Shown: in pieces, positions 1-6,174 of the stretch
Numbering within the stretch: the first letter of the stretch is position 1
How the letters are laid out: each line of letters starts with the position of its first letter
Source of the DNA: Pseudomonadota bacterium
Lineage (GTDB): Bacteria; Desulfobacterota; Syntrophia; Syntrophales; UBA5619
Assembly: GCA_018827585.1 (NCBI GenBank)
Contig: JAHJXP010000271.1
Location: 1-7,522 of the forward strand
DNA: 7,522 nt
Direction: 5' to 3'
Position numbers and translations under genes: made by a program
Notes under the pieces: model-generated
Told to the model about the DNA's origin: nothing
Database searches by the model: none
What the model saw: the letters and a program-made list of their open reading frames with translations, nothing else

Positions 1-31
1 AGATACGGCCGCTTATCACCCCCACCCTAAC

Positions 32-55
32 CCTCCCCCCTCATCAAGGGGGAGG
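32..55. repeat. GC-rich 8-bp hairpin
   Basis: A perfect 8-bp inverted repeat: CCTCCCCC at 32-39 and GGGGGAGG at 48-55, separated by an 8-base loop. It lies ahead of ispDF and next to a half-copy of the repeat end at 58-82. No T-tract follows directly (AGTTTT comes next), so it is a poor intrinsic terminator. It reads better as a dispersed intergenic palindrome. Both arms are seen directly; any function is unknown. Confidence 0.6.
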
Positions 56-57
56 AG

Positions 58-82
58 TTTTGGGACTTTTTACGAGGTCGTC
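58..82 (+). repeat. Half-copy of the intergenic repeat end
   Basis: Bases 66-82 read CTTTTTACGAGGTCGTC. They match the right end of the element at 3102-3118 with one mismatch in 17, and the right end of the element at 6119-6135 with three. Bases 58-76 (TTTTGGGACTTTTTACGAG) also match 6149-6167 at 17 of 19 positions. No matching left arm is visible between 1 and 57, so this is either a solo end or the right end of an element that begins before the window. It ends 36 bases ahead of the ispDF start codon. Confidence 0.6.
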
Positions 83-118
83 AATCGTGGCTTTTCATAC
101 ATTTTACGGGCATCCATC

Positions 119-1315
119 ATGAAGACTGTGGCGATTATCCCCGCCGGGGGGGCGGGTCAGCGGATGGGGGGCAGGATCCCGAAGCAGTACCTGCCGCTGG
201 GAGGAATCCCCGTTCTCGTCCGCACCCTGCAGGTTTTTCAAAAATCCCCTCTGATCGATGAAATCTTCCTTGTGGCGCCGGAGGGAGATATCCCGGAAGT
301 TCGGGAAGCCGTTGCAGGGAAACGCGGGTTTTCCAAAGTCAGCGTGGTGGTTGCCGGCGGGGCGGAAAGACAGGATTCGGTCCGAAACGCCTTGGCGCAT
401 CTGCGCGAGGAACACGGGATCGTGCTGGTCCATGACGCAGTGAGGCCTTTTGTCTCGGAGGAACTGATCCGGTGCGTCGTCGACGCTGCCGAAGCGGACG
501 GCGCCGCGACTGTCGGCGTTCCGGTTAAGGACACCGTGAAAGAAGTACATCCTGCAGGATGGGTGATCAAGACGGTGACGAGGGAGGGACTTTGGTTGAC
601 GCATACCCCGCAGGCCTTTCGCAAACCGATTATTCTTGCCGCCCATGAACGGGCAAAGAAGGATGGTTTCCACGGTACGGACGATGCCTCGCTGGTGGAG
701 AGAATGGGGGGCGCAGTGCGGATGGTTCCCGGCGACTGCGACAATATCAAGGTGACGACGCCGGAGGATCTGGCGCTGGGCGAGGTCATCATCCGTCGTC
801 TTTTTCTCAACTGCGGACGGCAGGAGGGAGTGATGCGGATCGGTTTCGGTTACGACAGCCACCGTCTCGTTGCGGGGAGAAGGCTTGTCCTCGGCGGGAA
901 GACCATCCCCTATGAACGGGGAATGCAGGGCCATTCGGATGCCGATGTCCTGCTCCACGCCGTCTGCGACGCGATTTTAGGCGCCATCGGCGAGGGCGAC
1001 ATCGGCAGGCAGTTTCCCGATACCGATCACGCCTATCGGGACATCTCCAGCATGACCCTTCTGGACCGCGTGGGAACGCTCGCAGCCGCAAAGGATTGCA
1101 AGATCTGCAACATCGATTCGACGATCATCCTGGAGAAGCCGAAACTTGCGCCCTATCTCGGGGAGATGGCGGAAAACATTGCGGGAATTCTCCGGATTCC
1201 TCCGGAACGGGTAAGTGTGAAGGCCAAAACGAACGAGGGAATGGGGCTTGTGGGCGCCGGGGAAGGCGCTGCCGCCTTTGCCGTTGTCACAGTCGGAGGA
1301 GGAAGCGATTCATGA
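119..1315 (+). CDS. ispDF: Bifunctional IspD/IspF enzyme (MEP cytidylyltransferase / MEcPP synthase)
   Basis: This 398-residue protein joins two enzymes of the non-mevalonate (MEP) isoprenoid pathway. IspD makes CDP-methylerythritol from MEP and CTP. IspF cyclises the phosphorylated CDP-ME product to MEcPP. The IspD part (about 1-237) has the nucleotide-binding loop PAGGAGQRMG (8-17), PKQYLPL (21-27), VHDAVRPFV (104-112), TPQAF (163-167) and TDDAS (187-191). The IspF part starts at Met239 and keeps the three metal ligands at Asp8, His10 and His42 of its own numbering, within YDSH and GHSDADVLLHA, plus the NIDSTII and KAKTNEGMG segments. Both halves are full length and look active. Such fusions are known in epsilon-, alpha- and some deltaproteobacteria. 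The ATG at 119 has no strong Shine-Dalgarno sequence, but it fits the conserved IspD N-terminus exactly. The 3' end overlaps gltX by ATGA. Confidence 0.95.
   Translation: MKTVAIIPAGGAGQRMGGRIPKQYLPLGGIPVLVRTLQVFQKSPLIDEIFLVAPEGDIPEVREAVAGKRGFSKVSVVVAGGAERQDSVRNALAHLREEHGIVLVHDAVRPFVSEELIRCVVDAAEADGAATVGVPVKDTVKEVHPAGWVIKTVTREGLWLTHTPQAFRKPIILAAHERAKKDGFHGTDDASLVERMGGAVRMVPGDCDNIKVTTPEDLALGEVIIRRLFLNCGRQEGVMRIGFGYDSHRLVAGRRLVLGGKTIPYERGMQGHSDADVLLHAVCDAILGAIGEGDIGRQFPDTDHAYRDISSMTLLDRVGTLAAAKDCKICNIDSTIILEKPKLAPYLGEMAENIAGILRIPPERVSVKAKTNEGMGLVGAGEGAAAFAVVTVGGGSDS
822..835 (+). promoter_or_regulatory. Internal Shine-Dalgarno site and start codon for IspF inside ispDF
   Basis: AGGAGG at 822-827 lies 5 bases ahead of an in-frame ATG at 833-835, which is the first codon of the IspF domain (MRIGFGYDSH). 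The spacing and strength are those of a real ribosome binding site, better than the one at the fusion's own start. This could allow a separate IspF polypeptide as well as the fusion. A TGATG stop/start motif at 831-835 lies here too, but its TGA is one base out of the IspD frame. The bases are seen; use of the site is inferred. Confidence 0.5.
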
Positions 1316-2799
1316 CGTTGCCGCGAATCAGGGTGCGCTTTGCCCCTTCGCCTACGGGGAAGCTCCATGTCGGCAATGCGCGGACGGCCCTTCTCAACTG
1401 GCTTTTCGCCCGGCATTGCGGGGGGGTATTTGTCCTCCGCATCGAGGACACGGACCGGATCAGGACGACCGAGGCCTTCGAGGAAAATCTCCTGGAGGAT
1501 CTGAAGTGGCTGGGGATCGACTGGGACGAAGGTCCGGGGGCGGGCGGCGCTTACGGTCCCTATCGCCAGACCGGGCGCCTCGAACTATACGGGGATTGCC
1601 TCCGGCGCCTGATTGCCGACGGGAAGGTCTACCCCTGTTACTGCATCGAAGAGGAGTTGGAGGCCGAGCGCGCGGATCTGGTCTCGCGGCGGATGATGCC
1701 GCGCTACCTGGGAAAATGCCGGAAACTGGCCGAGGGCGAGCGAAGAAGGTTCGAGAACGAAGGGCGTCTGCCTGCCTGGCGCTTCCGCGTGGAAGAGGGG
1801 CCGATCGTCTTTGACGACCTCATCCGCGGTTCGATGGCGTTTCAGGGCGAGGCGATCGGCGATTTCATCATCTGCCGTTCGAACGGCATCCCCGCCTATA
1901 ATTTTGCCGCAGTCGTCGACGATCACTGCATGGAGATCAGCCACGTCATCCGCGGGGAAGACCATCTCTCCAACACGGCGATGCAGGTTCTTCTCTACCG
2001 GGCGCTGGGTTTCGCGCCGCCGGAATTCGCCCACCACTCCCTGATCCTGGGGAAGGATCACGCGAAGCTGAGCAAACGCCACGGCGCCGTTTCCGTCCGG
2101 GAATTCCGGCGCCGGGGTATCCTGCCGGAGGCCCTCCGCAACTACCTCGCCCTGTTGGGGAGCTCCGTGGAAGGCGGCCGGGAGGTCTGTTCCGCAGAGG
2201 AACTGGTCGAAGGGCTTTCGCTTGCCCGAACCGGAAAAGGGGGCGCCGTCTTCGATGAGGAGAAGCTCTTCTGGTTCAACGGGGCCCATATCCGAAGGCA
2301 TGATCCGCAGTCCCTTGCCGATCTTCTTGCCCCTTTCATCAGCATGGCCGGATACGACGAGGCCTCTTTCAGGCGGGAGAGGATCGAGGCGATCGCCGCA
2401 ACGGTCCGGGACAACCTGACGACCCTGGCGGACATCGGCGGCTTCCTCGAACTGTTCGACGACGACCGTTACCGGATCGATGAAGAGGCCGCGGCGCTCC
2501 TGAGGGAGGAAGAGGCGAAAACAGTCCTCCTCGCACTGCGTAAAGAACTCATCCGGCTGGCCGAAGCCGGTGAAAATGCTGTAGGAACGGCGCCGGACGC
2601 CGCGAGCTCTCCGTTCTGCCGTGGCATTGCCGGTTGGATTCGAAACAACGAGACAGGTCTGAAGGGGAAGAAGCTCTACCTGCCGATCCGGGCGGCCGTG
2701 ACCGGCCATCTCCACGGTCCCGAACTGGACCGGATCTTCGCCCTGCTCGGTCCGGCATCCCTCCTCAGGCGGGTCGAAAAGGCCCTCGCCCTGTCATGA
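1312..2799 (+). CDS. gltX: Glutamyl-tRNA synthetase
   Basis: A class I aminoacyl-tRNA synthetase of 495 residues, a usual length, which charges tRNA with glutamate in the cytoplasm. The ATP-binding HIGH-type motif is HVGN (19-22) inside FAPSPTGKLHVGNARTALLN. The KMSKS-type motif is KLSKR (252-256). RIEDTD (43-48) and HVIRGEDHLSNT (211-222) are typical of the family. A zinc site like that of E. coli GluRS is visible as Cys109, Cys111, Tyr132 and Cys136. The C-terminal helical anticodon-binding region is complete. The start is the ATG at 1312, which overlaps the ispDF stop (ATGA) and has AGGAGG at 1297-1302. Reading further upstream in this frame would only add an ispDF shadow. The overlap suggests translational coupling. 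Whether it also charges tRNA-Gln (non-discriminating type) cannot be told from this window, since no gatCAB or glnS is in view. Confidence 0.96.
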   Translation: MTLPRIRVRFAPSPTGKLHVGNARTALLNWLFARHCGGVFVLRIEDTDRIRTTEAFEENLLEDLKWLGIDWDEGPGAGGAYGPYRQTGRLELYGDCLRRLIADGKVYPCYCIEEELEAERADLVSRRMMPRYLGKCRKLAEGERRRFENEGRLPAWRFRVEEGPIVFDDLIRGSMAFQGEAIGDFIICRSNGIPAYNFAAVVDDHCMEISHVIRGEDHLSNTAMQVLLYRALGFAPPEFAHHSLILGKDHAKLSKRHGAVSVREFRRRGILPEALRNYLALLGSSVEGGREVCSAEELVEGLSLARTGKGGAVFDEEKLFWFNGAHIRRHDPQSLADLLAPFISMAGYDEASFRRERIEAIAATVRDNLTTLADIGGFLELFDDDRYRIDEEAAALLREEEAKTVLLALRKELIRLAEAGENAVGTAPDAASSPFCRGIAGWIRNNETGLKGKKLYLPIRAAVTGHLHGPELDRIFALLGPASLLRRVEKALALS

Positions 2800-2864
2800 A
2801 AAAATAAACATCTCCTGCTTACCGCTTCCCTGTGTTCGTCACGACCGGCCGGAAACTTTACGCC

Positions 2865-2894
2865 TTGACCGGAAATCATCTGTTGGGGTATAGA
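2865..2894 (+). promoter_or_regulatory. Candidate sigma-70 promoter for pgk-truA-rfbD
   Basis: TTGACC (2865-2870, five of six consensus bases) is followed after 18 bases by TATAGA (2889-2894, four of six). This is the best -35/-10 pair in the gap. Transcription would start near 2900, giving a leader of about 285 bases that includes the whole hairpin-rich element B before pgk. A second box, TTGACG at 2908-2913, lacks a well-placed -10. This is prediction by eye only. Confidence 0.4.
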
Positions 2895-2968
2895 TAACCA
2901 ATTATTCTTGACGCTCTCGTAATAAGTCATAAAAGGCCTTGAACTGGGGGCGGCTTCGTAAAAAGCTC

Positions 2969-2986
2969 CCCCGGCCTTCGCCGGGG
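2969..2986 (+). repeat. GC hairpin module within element B (left)
   Basis: CCCCGG at 2969-2974 pairs with CCGGGG at 2981-2986 around the loop CCTTCG. Together with six following bases it forms a 24-base module that recurs inverted at 3049-3072. Copy A lacks it: there, only about six bases lie between the core and the outer arm. Confidence 0.75.
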
Positions 2987-3054
2987 CAGGCTCCGGCAAG
3001 GCGCGCGAAGCCCGAGGAGTGAGGCGTACTTTGGCGTACGCCGCAATAAGCCTG

Positions 3055-3072
3055 CCCCTGCGAAAGCAGGGG
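3055..3072 (+). repeat. GC hairpin module within element B (right), GAAA loop
   Basis: CCCCTGC (3055-3061) pairs perfectly with GCAGGGG (3066-3072) around a GAAA tetraloop. The T3059-A3068 pair corresponds to a G-C pair in the left module read in the same sense, so both partners changed together. The third difference between the modules is in the loop. Copy A lacks this module. Confidence 0.8.
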
Positions 3073-3185
3073 AGGGAGGAAGCTTTAACGAAGCATCCGG
3101 ACTTTTTACGAAGTCGTCATTCTTGTCAGGATTTTTTCAGCATAATTCAACATCACCCGTCTGTAGAGAAAAGAGAGGAGGCGCC

Positions 3186-4379
3186 ATGAAGTTCATCGAC
3201 GAGATAGATATTCGCGGCAAAAGGGTGTTGTTCCGTTTCGATTTCAACGTTCCCCTTGACAGATCCCAGAACATCACAGACGATACGAGAATCCGCGCAG
3301 CACTCCCGTCCATCAACTTTGCCCTCGACGAACGGGCCCGGGTGATCATCATGTCGCACCTGGGCCGGCCGAAAGGCAGGGTGGTTCCGGAGATGAGCCT
3401 TGCCCCGGTGGCGAAGCGTCTCTCCAGGCTCCTCGGGAAAGAGGTCCCGCTGGCCCCGGACTGCATCGGAGGGGAGGTCCGGAAGATGATCGACGACCTG
3501 AAGCCGGGCTGCATCGTCATGCTGGAGAACTTACGCTTTCACAAGGAAGAGGAGAAGAACGACGACGGTTTTGCCGCCGAACTGGCCGGCTATGCGGACG
3601 TATATATCGACGACGCCTTCGGTAATGCCCATCGCGTCCATGCCTCTAACGTGGGGATCACTAAATTTGTCACGGTGTGCGCCGCCGGCTTCCTCATGAA
3701 GCGGGAGCTGAATTACTTCAAGAAGGCCCTGGAAAAACCGGCGCGGCCGTTGGTGGCGATTGTCGGCGGTTCCAAGGTGTCCGGCAAGTTAGAGGCGGTG
3801 GGACATCTAATCCCGAGGGTCGACAAGATGATCATCGGCGGCGGGATGGCCTTTACATTCCTCAAGGCGCTGGGGCACGAAGTAGGCAAATCCCTGGTCG
3901 AAGACAACATGATGGACAAGGCGCTGGAGGTCATGAAGACGGCCAAGGAGCTGGGGGTAAAGTTCTATCTTCCCATCGATTGCGTGATCGCGGAGAATAT
4001 GAGCGCCGAAGCCGAGACCAAGATCGTTCCCGTGCAGGAGATGAACCCGCACTGGATGGGACTCGACATCGGTCCCGCCACGATTACCCTGTTCACGGAG
4101 GCGCTGGGGAACGCAAAAACGATCGTCTGGAACGGCCCCATGGGGGTTTTTGAGATCGACGCCTTCGGGCGGGGGACCGCGGCGCTGGCCCACAGCGTGG
4201 CCAATTCCTACGCCCTGACCATCGTCGGCGGCGGGGATACGGATGTGGCGATTCACGAGGCGGGGGAGAGCGACAAGATCACCTATATTTCCACCGGCGG
4301 CGGCGCATCGCTGGAACTCCTGGAGGGAAAGGTTCTGCCGGCTGTGGCCGCCCTCAATAGCTGTGGCGAAGGCGACTGA
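3186..4379 (+). CDS. pgk: Phosphoglycerate kinase
   Basis: A 397-residue cytoplasmic enzyme, the standard bacterial length. It transfers phosphate between 1,3-bisphosphoglycerate and ADP in glycolysis and gluconeogenesis. The N-domain substrate site is visible as RFDFNVPLD (17-25), DDTRIRAALPSI (32-43), SHLGRPKG (57-64) and NLRFHKEEEKND (115-126), with AFGNAHRVHAS further on (144-154). The C-domain nucleotide site shows GGSKVSGKL (194-202), IIGGGMAFTFL (216-226), WNGPMGVFE (315-323), GGGDTDVAI (348-356) and STGGGASLELLEG (369-381). The ATG at 3186 is chosen because AGGAGG lies at 3176-3181 and the protein then starts as other Pgk proteins do. The frame is open back to 3123, but that adds only unlike residues. 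Pgk often neighbours gap and tpiA; neither is here. It probably leads a unit with truA, 33 bases downstream. Confidence 0.97.
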   Translation: MKFIDEIDIRGKRVLFRFDFNVPLDRSQNITDDTRIRAALPSINFALDERARVIIMSHLGRPKGRVVPEMSLAPVAKRLSRLLGKEVPLAPDCIGGEVRKMIDDLKPGCIVMLENLRFHKEEEKNDDGFAAELAGYADVYIDDAFGNAHRVHASNVGITKFVTVCAAGFLMKRELNYFKKALEKPARPLVAIVGGSKVSGKLEAVGHLIPRVDKMIIGGGMAFTFLKALGHEVGKSLVEDNMMDKALEVMKTAKELGVKFYLPIDCVIAENMSAEAETKIVPVQEMNPHWMGLDIGPATITLFTEALGNAKTIVWNGPMGVFEIDAFGRGTAALAHSVANSYALTIVGGGDTDVAIHEAGESDKITYISTGGGASLELLEGKVLPAVAALNSCGEGD

Positions 4380-4412
4380 TTAAAAAGGGGCGGGGGCTGC
4401 GGAAGCGGGGCG

Positions 4413-5156
4413 ATGATACGGAATATCAGACTTATCGTCGAGTATGACGGGAGCGCCTATTGCGGCTGGCAACGCCAGGAAAACGGGATTTCCATTCAGC
4501 AGCTCCTTGAAGAGTGCCTCGGCCGGATGACCGGCGAGGAGATTCGGGTCGTCGGCTCCGGCCGGACGGATGCAGGGGTGCACGCGCTCCGTCAGGTCGC
4601 CCATTTCCGAACCGCCTCCCGCCTTGGCGAGAGGAATCTCCTGATGGGGATAAACAGTCTCCTGCCGGCGGACATCGCGGTGCTCGAAGTTCGGGGGGCC
4701 GATCCTTCCTTCCATGCCCGCTTTTCCGTGAAAAGCAAGGTCTATCTCTACCGGATCTGCAACCGGCCGGTCCGCCCCGCCCTGGAGAGAAACCGCGCCT
4801 GGTTCGTATGGGAGCCCCTGGATCTGGCGAGGATCGGCGAGGCGCTTCCATTGTTCAGGGGTACGCACGACTTTACCTCCTTCTGTTCGACCCACACGGA
4901 CAGCCCGAACCGCATCCGGACCATCCTCGCCATTGACGCGGAAAGGGACCTCTCCGGCATGGTCCACATTTCCCTGGAGGCGGACGGTTTCCTGCGGTAT
5001 ATGGTCAGAACTATCGTCGGCACCCTGGTCGATGTCGGCCGGGGGAAACTGCCGCCGGAGGAGGTGGCCGCGATCCTCCAGGCGAAGGATCGCCGGCGGG
5101 CGGGCCTCACGGCGCCTGCGCACGGATTATTCCTGAAGGATGTCATATACGGATGA
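4413..5156 (+). CDS. truA: tRNA pseudouridine synthase A (positions 38-40)
   Basis: A 247-residue TruA-family enzyme that converts uridines 38-40 in the tRNA anticodon arm to pseudouridine. The catalytic aspartate is Asp53 in GSGRTDAGVHAL (48-59). The N-terminus IRLIVEYDGSAYCGWQRQ is typical, as are FHARFSVKSKVYLYRI (100-115, with the conserved tyrosine), GFLRYMVRTIVG (192-203) and AGLTAPAHGLFL (230-241). All parts are present. The start is ATG at 4413, with a modest Shine-Dalgarno GGAAG at 4401-4405. The gene begins 33 bases after the pgk stop with no terminator between them, and its TGA overlaps the rfbD start (ATGA at 5153-5156). Co-transcription on both sides is therefore likely. Confidence 0.95.
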   Translation: MIRNIRLIVEYDGSAYCGWQRQENGISIQQLLEECLGRMTGEEIRVVGSGRTDAGVHALRQVAHFRTASRLGERNLLMGINSLLPADIAVLEVRGADPSFHARFSVKSKVYLYRICNRPVRPALERNRAWFVWEPLDLARIGEALPLFRGTHDFTSFCSTHTDSPNRIRTILAIDAERDLSGMVHISLEADGFLRYMVRTIVGTLVDVGRGKLPPEEVAAILQAKDRRRAGLTAPAHGLFLKDVIYG

Positions 5157-6004
5157 AGATACTGATCCTGGGGCACAGGGGGATGCTGGGGAGCGATCTG
5201 ATGCTGCGGCTGGGGGCATCGCACGAGGTGACCGGAAAGGACGTGGACGAGATCGATATCGCCTCGGAAGACGATTGCCGGCGTTTGATCGCGCAATGTT
5301 CTCCGGAGGTCGTCATCAATGCGGCCGCCTACACCGATGTGGACGGTTGCGAGAGGGACCGGGAGAGGTGCATGGCCGTCAATGCCCTGGGCGTGAAGAA
5401 CATCGCCCTTGCGAGCCGGGAGAGGGCGCTGATGGTTGTCCACTTCAGCACCGATTACGTCTTCGACGGCCGGAAGGGCGCCCCCTACGTGGAAACGGAC
5501 CAGCCGGCGCCGCTCAACGTCTACGGGGACTCCAAGCTGGAAGGGGAACGCTTTCTGCAAGCCTTCGCGGAGAAGCACCTCCTCATCAGGACGGCGTGGC
5601 TTTATGGCCCGCAAGGCAAGAATTTTGTCAAGGCCATCCTGGAGAAGACCTCCGTTCTCGACACCCTGGACGTGGTGGATGATCAGATCGGTTCTCCGAC
5701 CTATTCCTGGGATCTGGCTGCCGCCGTCCAGCTTCTAATCGAGGGGGGGCATGCCGGCGTCTTTCATGTGACCAACCGGGGCCGCTGCAGTTGGTACGAG
5801 TTTGCGGTCAGGATTTTGCAGTATGCGGGCAAAGGGGAGGTGACGGTCAGACCGATCCGCTCAGACGCTCTGTCGCGGCCGGCGGTCCGCCCCGCCTGGA
5901 GCGTTCTGAGCTGCCGGAAATTTGCCGAGGCGACCGGCAGGTCGATGAAATTCTGGCATATCGCGCTCAGGGATTACTTGGAGAGGATGGGGCAGTTGAA
6001 ATAA
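5153..6004 (+). CDS. rfbD: dTDP-4-dehydrorhamnose reductase
   Basis: A 283-residue extended short-chain dehydrogenase of the RmlD/RfbD family. It performs the last step of dTDP-L-rhamnose synthesis, reducing dTDP-4-dehydrorhamnose with NAD(P)H for cell-surface polysaccharide. The Rossmann motif is GHRGMLG (7-13). Also visible are STDYVFDG (99-106), the catalytic YGDSK (Tyr124, Lys128), RTAWLYG (146-152), DQIGSPTYSWDLA (177-189) and SRPAVRPAWSVL (241-252), which corresponds to the family's RPxxSxL segment. Length is normal. The start codon overlaps the truA stop and the nearest Shine-Dalgarno-like AAGGA (5136-5140) is 12 bases away, so coupled translation is likely. The partners rfbA, rfbB and rfbC are not in the window, so the pathway must be completed elsewhere. 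A reductase for another dTDP- or UDP-sugar remains possible. Confidence 0.9.
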   Translation: MKILILGHRGMLGSDLMLRLGASHEVTGKDVDEIDIASEDDCRRLIAQCSPEVVINAAAYTDVDGCERDRERCMAVNALGVKNIALASRERALMVVHFSTDYVFDGRKGAPYVETDQPAPLNVYGDSKLEGERFLQAFAEKHLLIRTAWLYGPQGKNFVKAILEKTSVLDTLDVVDDQIGSPTYSWDLAAAVQLLIEGGHAGVFHVTNRGRCSWYEFAVRILQYAGKGEVTVRPIRSDALSRPAVRPAWSVLSCRKFAEATGRSMKFWHIALRDYLERMGQLK

Positions 6005-6010
6005 GGGGGC

Positions 6011-6135
6011 GGCGGCTTCGTAAAAAGTCCGGATGCTGCGTTGCGCTTCACCCTTCGTCGTTGCAGCGTACGCCAAAGTACGCCTCACTCCTCAGGGTTC
6101 GCGCGCCTTGCCTGCGGCCTTTTTACGAAGCCGCC
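6011..6135 (-). repeat. Inverted-repeat element, copy A (125 bp)
   Basis: The 17-bp ends GGCGGCTTCGTAAAAAG (6011-6027) and CTTTTTACGAAGCCGCC (6119-6135) are perfect inverted repeats. The core at 6066-6112 matches the copy B core (2995-3041) at 45 of 47 positions in the opposite orientation. The segment 6019-6037 also matches the reverse complement of 3092-3110 exactly, which confirms the inversion. An inner palindrome, GCGTAC (6066-6071) and GTACGC (6078-6083), is present. There is no reading frame. The element starts 7 bases after the rfbD stop. Transcribed rightward, GC-rich pairing between 6035-6040 and 6113-6118 followed by TTTTT (6120-6124) could act as a transcript end. Confidence 0.88.
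6035..6124 (+). terminator. Possible terminator formed by element A after rfbD
   Basis: Within copy A, GCTGCG (6035-6040) can pair with TGCGGC (6113-6118), with two G-U pairs. This pairing stacks inside the 17-bp outer arms and is followed by five T residues (6120-6124). Its place just after the rfbD stop suits a transcript end. The long interior and short T-tract make it weaker than a classic intrinsic terminator, and the outer arms could also simply protect an RNA end. Confidence 0.3.
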
Positions 6136-6148
6136 CCAGATTCAAGGC

Positions 6149-6167
6149 TTTTGGGATTTTTTGCGAG
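6149..6167 (+). repeat. Half-site repeat upstream of the MBL-fold gene
   Basis: TTTTGGGATTTTTTGCGAG matches 58-76 at 17 of 19 positions. It ends 7 bases ahead of the ATG at 6175. As at the window start, it is an unpaired end-like sequence close to a gene start. The GAG at 6165-6167 is the only Shine-Dalgarno-like sequence for the following gene. Confidence 0.5.
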
Positions 6168-6174
6168 TTAATAA

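Larger units (their letters stand above)
2949..3118 (+). repeat. Nested inverted-repeat element, copy B (170 bp)
   Basis: The outer arms are GGCGGCTTCGTAAAAAG (2949-2965) and CTTTTTACGAAGTCGTC (3102-3118). They are complementary except for two positions that become G-U pairs in a + strand transcript. Inside lie two inverted copies of a 24-base hairpin module (2969-2992 and 3049-3072, 21 of 24 identical when one is reversed). Between them is a 47-base core (2995-3041) that matches the core of copy A (6066-6112) at 45 of 47 positions in reverse orientation. The core holds the GCGTAC/GTACGC palindrome. No open reading frame is present, so it resembles a MITE- or REP-like non-coding element. Its right end lies 67 bases ahead of the pgk start. 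Confidence 0.85.
2800..3185. other. Intergenic region between gltX and pgk
   Basis: This 386-base gap has no convincing gene. Bases 2800-2864 show no intrinsic terminator after gltX. Bases 2865-2894 hold a candidate sigma-70 promoter. Bases 2949-3118 are the nested inverted-repeat element B. Bases 3119-3185 are the AT-richer pgk leader, ending in a strong Shine-Dalgarno sequence (AGGAGG, 3176-3181). A CATAAT at 3141-3146 could be a second -10 box, but it has no properly spaced -35. I see no tRNA or riboswitch fold here. Confidence 0.7.

Noticed and set aside
104..958. Long open frame on the - strand opposite ispDF
   Set aside because: It runs antisense to a clear IspDF protein, its translation is low in recognisable motifs, and long antisense frames are common in GC-rich genes.
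1096..1311. Upstream extension of the gltX frame
   Set aside because: These codons lie within ispDF in another frame; the conserved GluRS N-terminus starts at 1312, with a Shine-Dalgarno sequence in place.
1585..2715. 376-codon open frame on the - strand opposite gltX
   Set aside because: It is a shadow of gltX, whose motifs and start are unambiguous.
2969..3072. CRISPR-like repeat array
   Set aside because: There are only two modules, in inverted orientation and each self-complementary, with the conserved element core between them rather than spacers.
3123..3146. TTGTCA ... CATAAT as a pgk promoter
   Set aside because: The boxes are only 12 bases apart, too short for a sigma-70 promoter.
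3123..3185. Upstream extension of the pgk frame
   Set aside because: The 21 extra residues do not resemble Pgk, and the strong AGGAGG at 3176-3181 points to ATG 3186.
4380..5614. Two overlapping - strand frames opposite truA and rfbD
   Set aside because: Both genes on the + strand have full family motifs; the antisense frames show no recognised domain.
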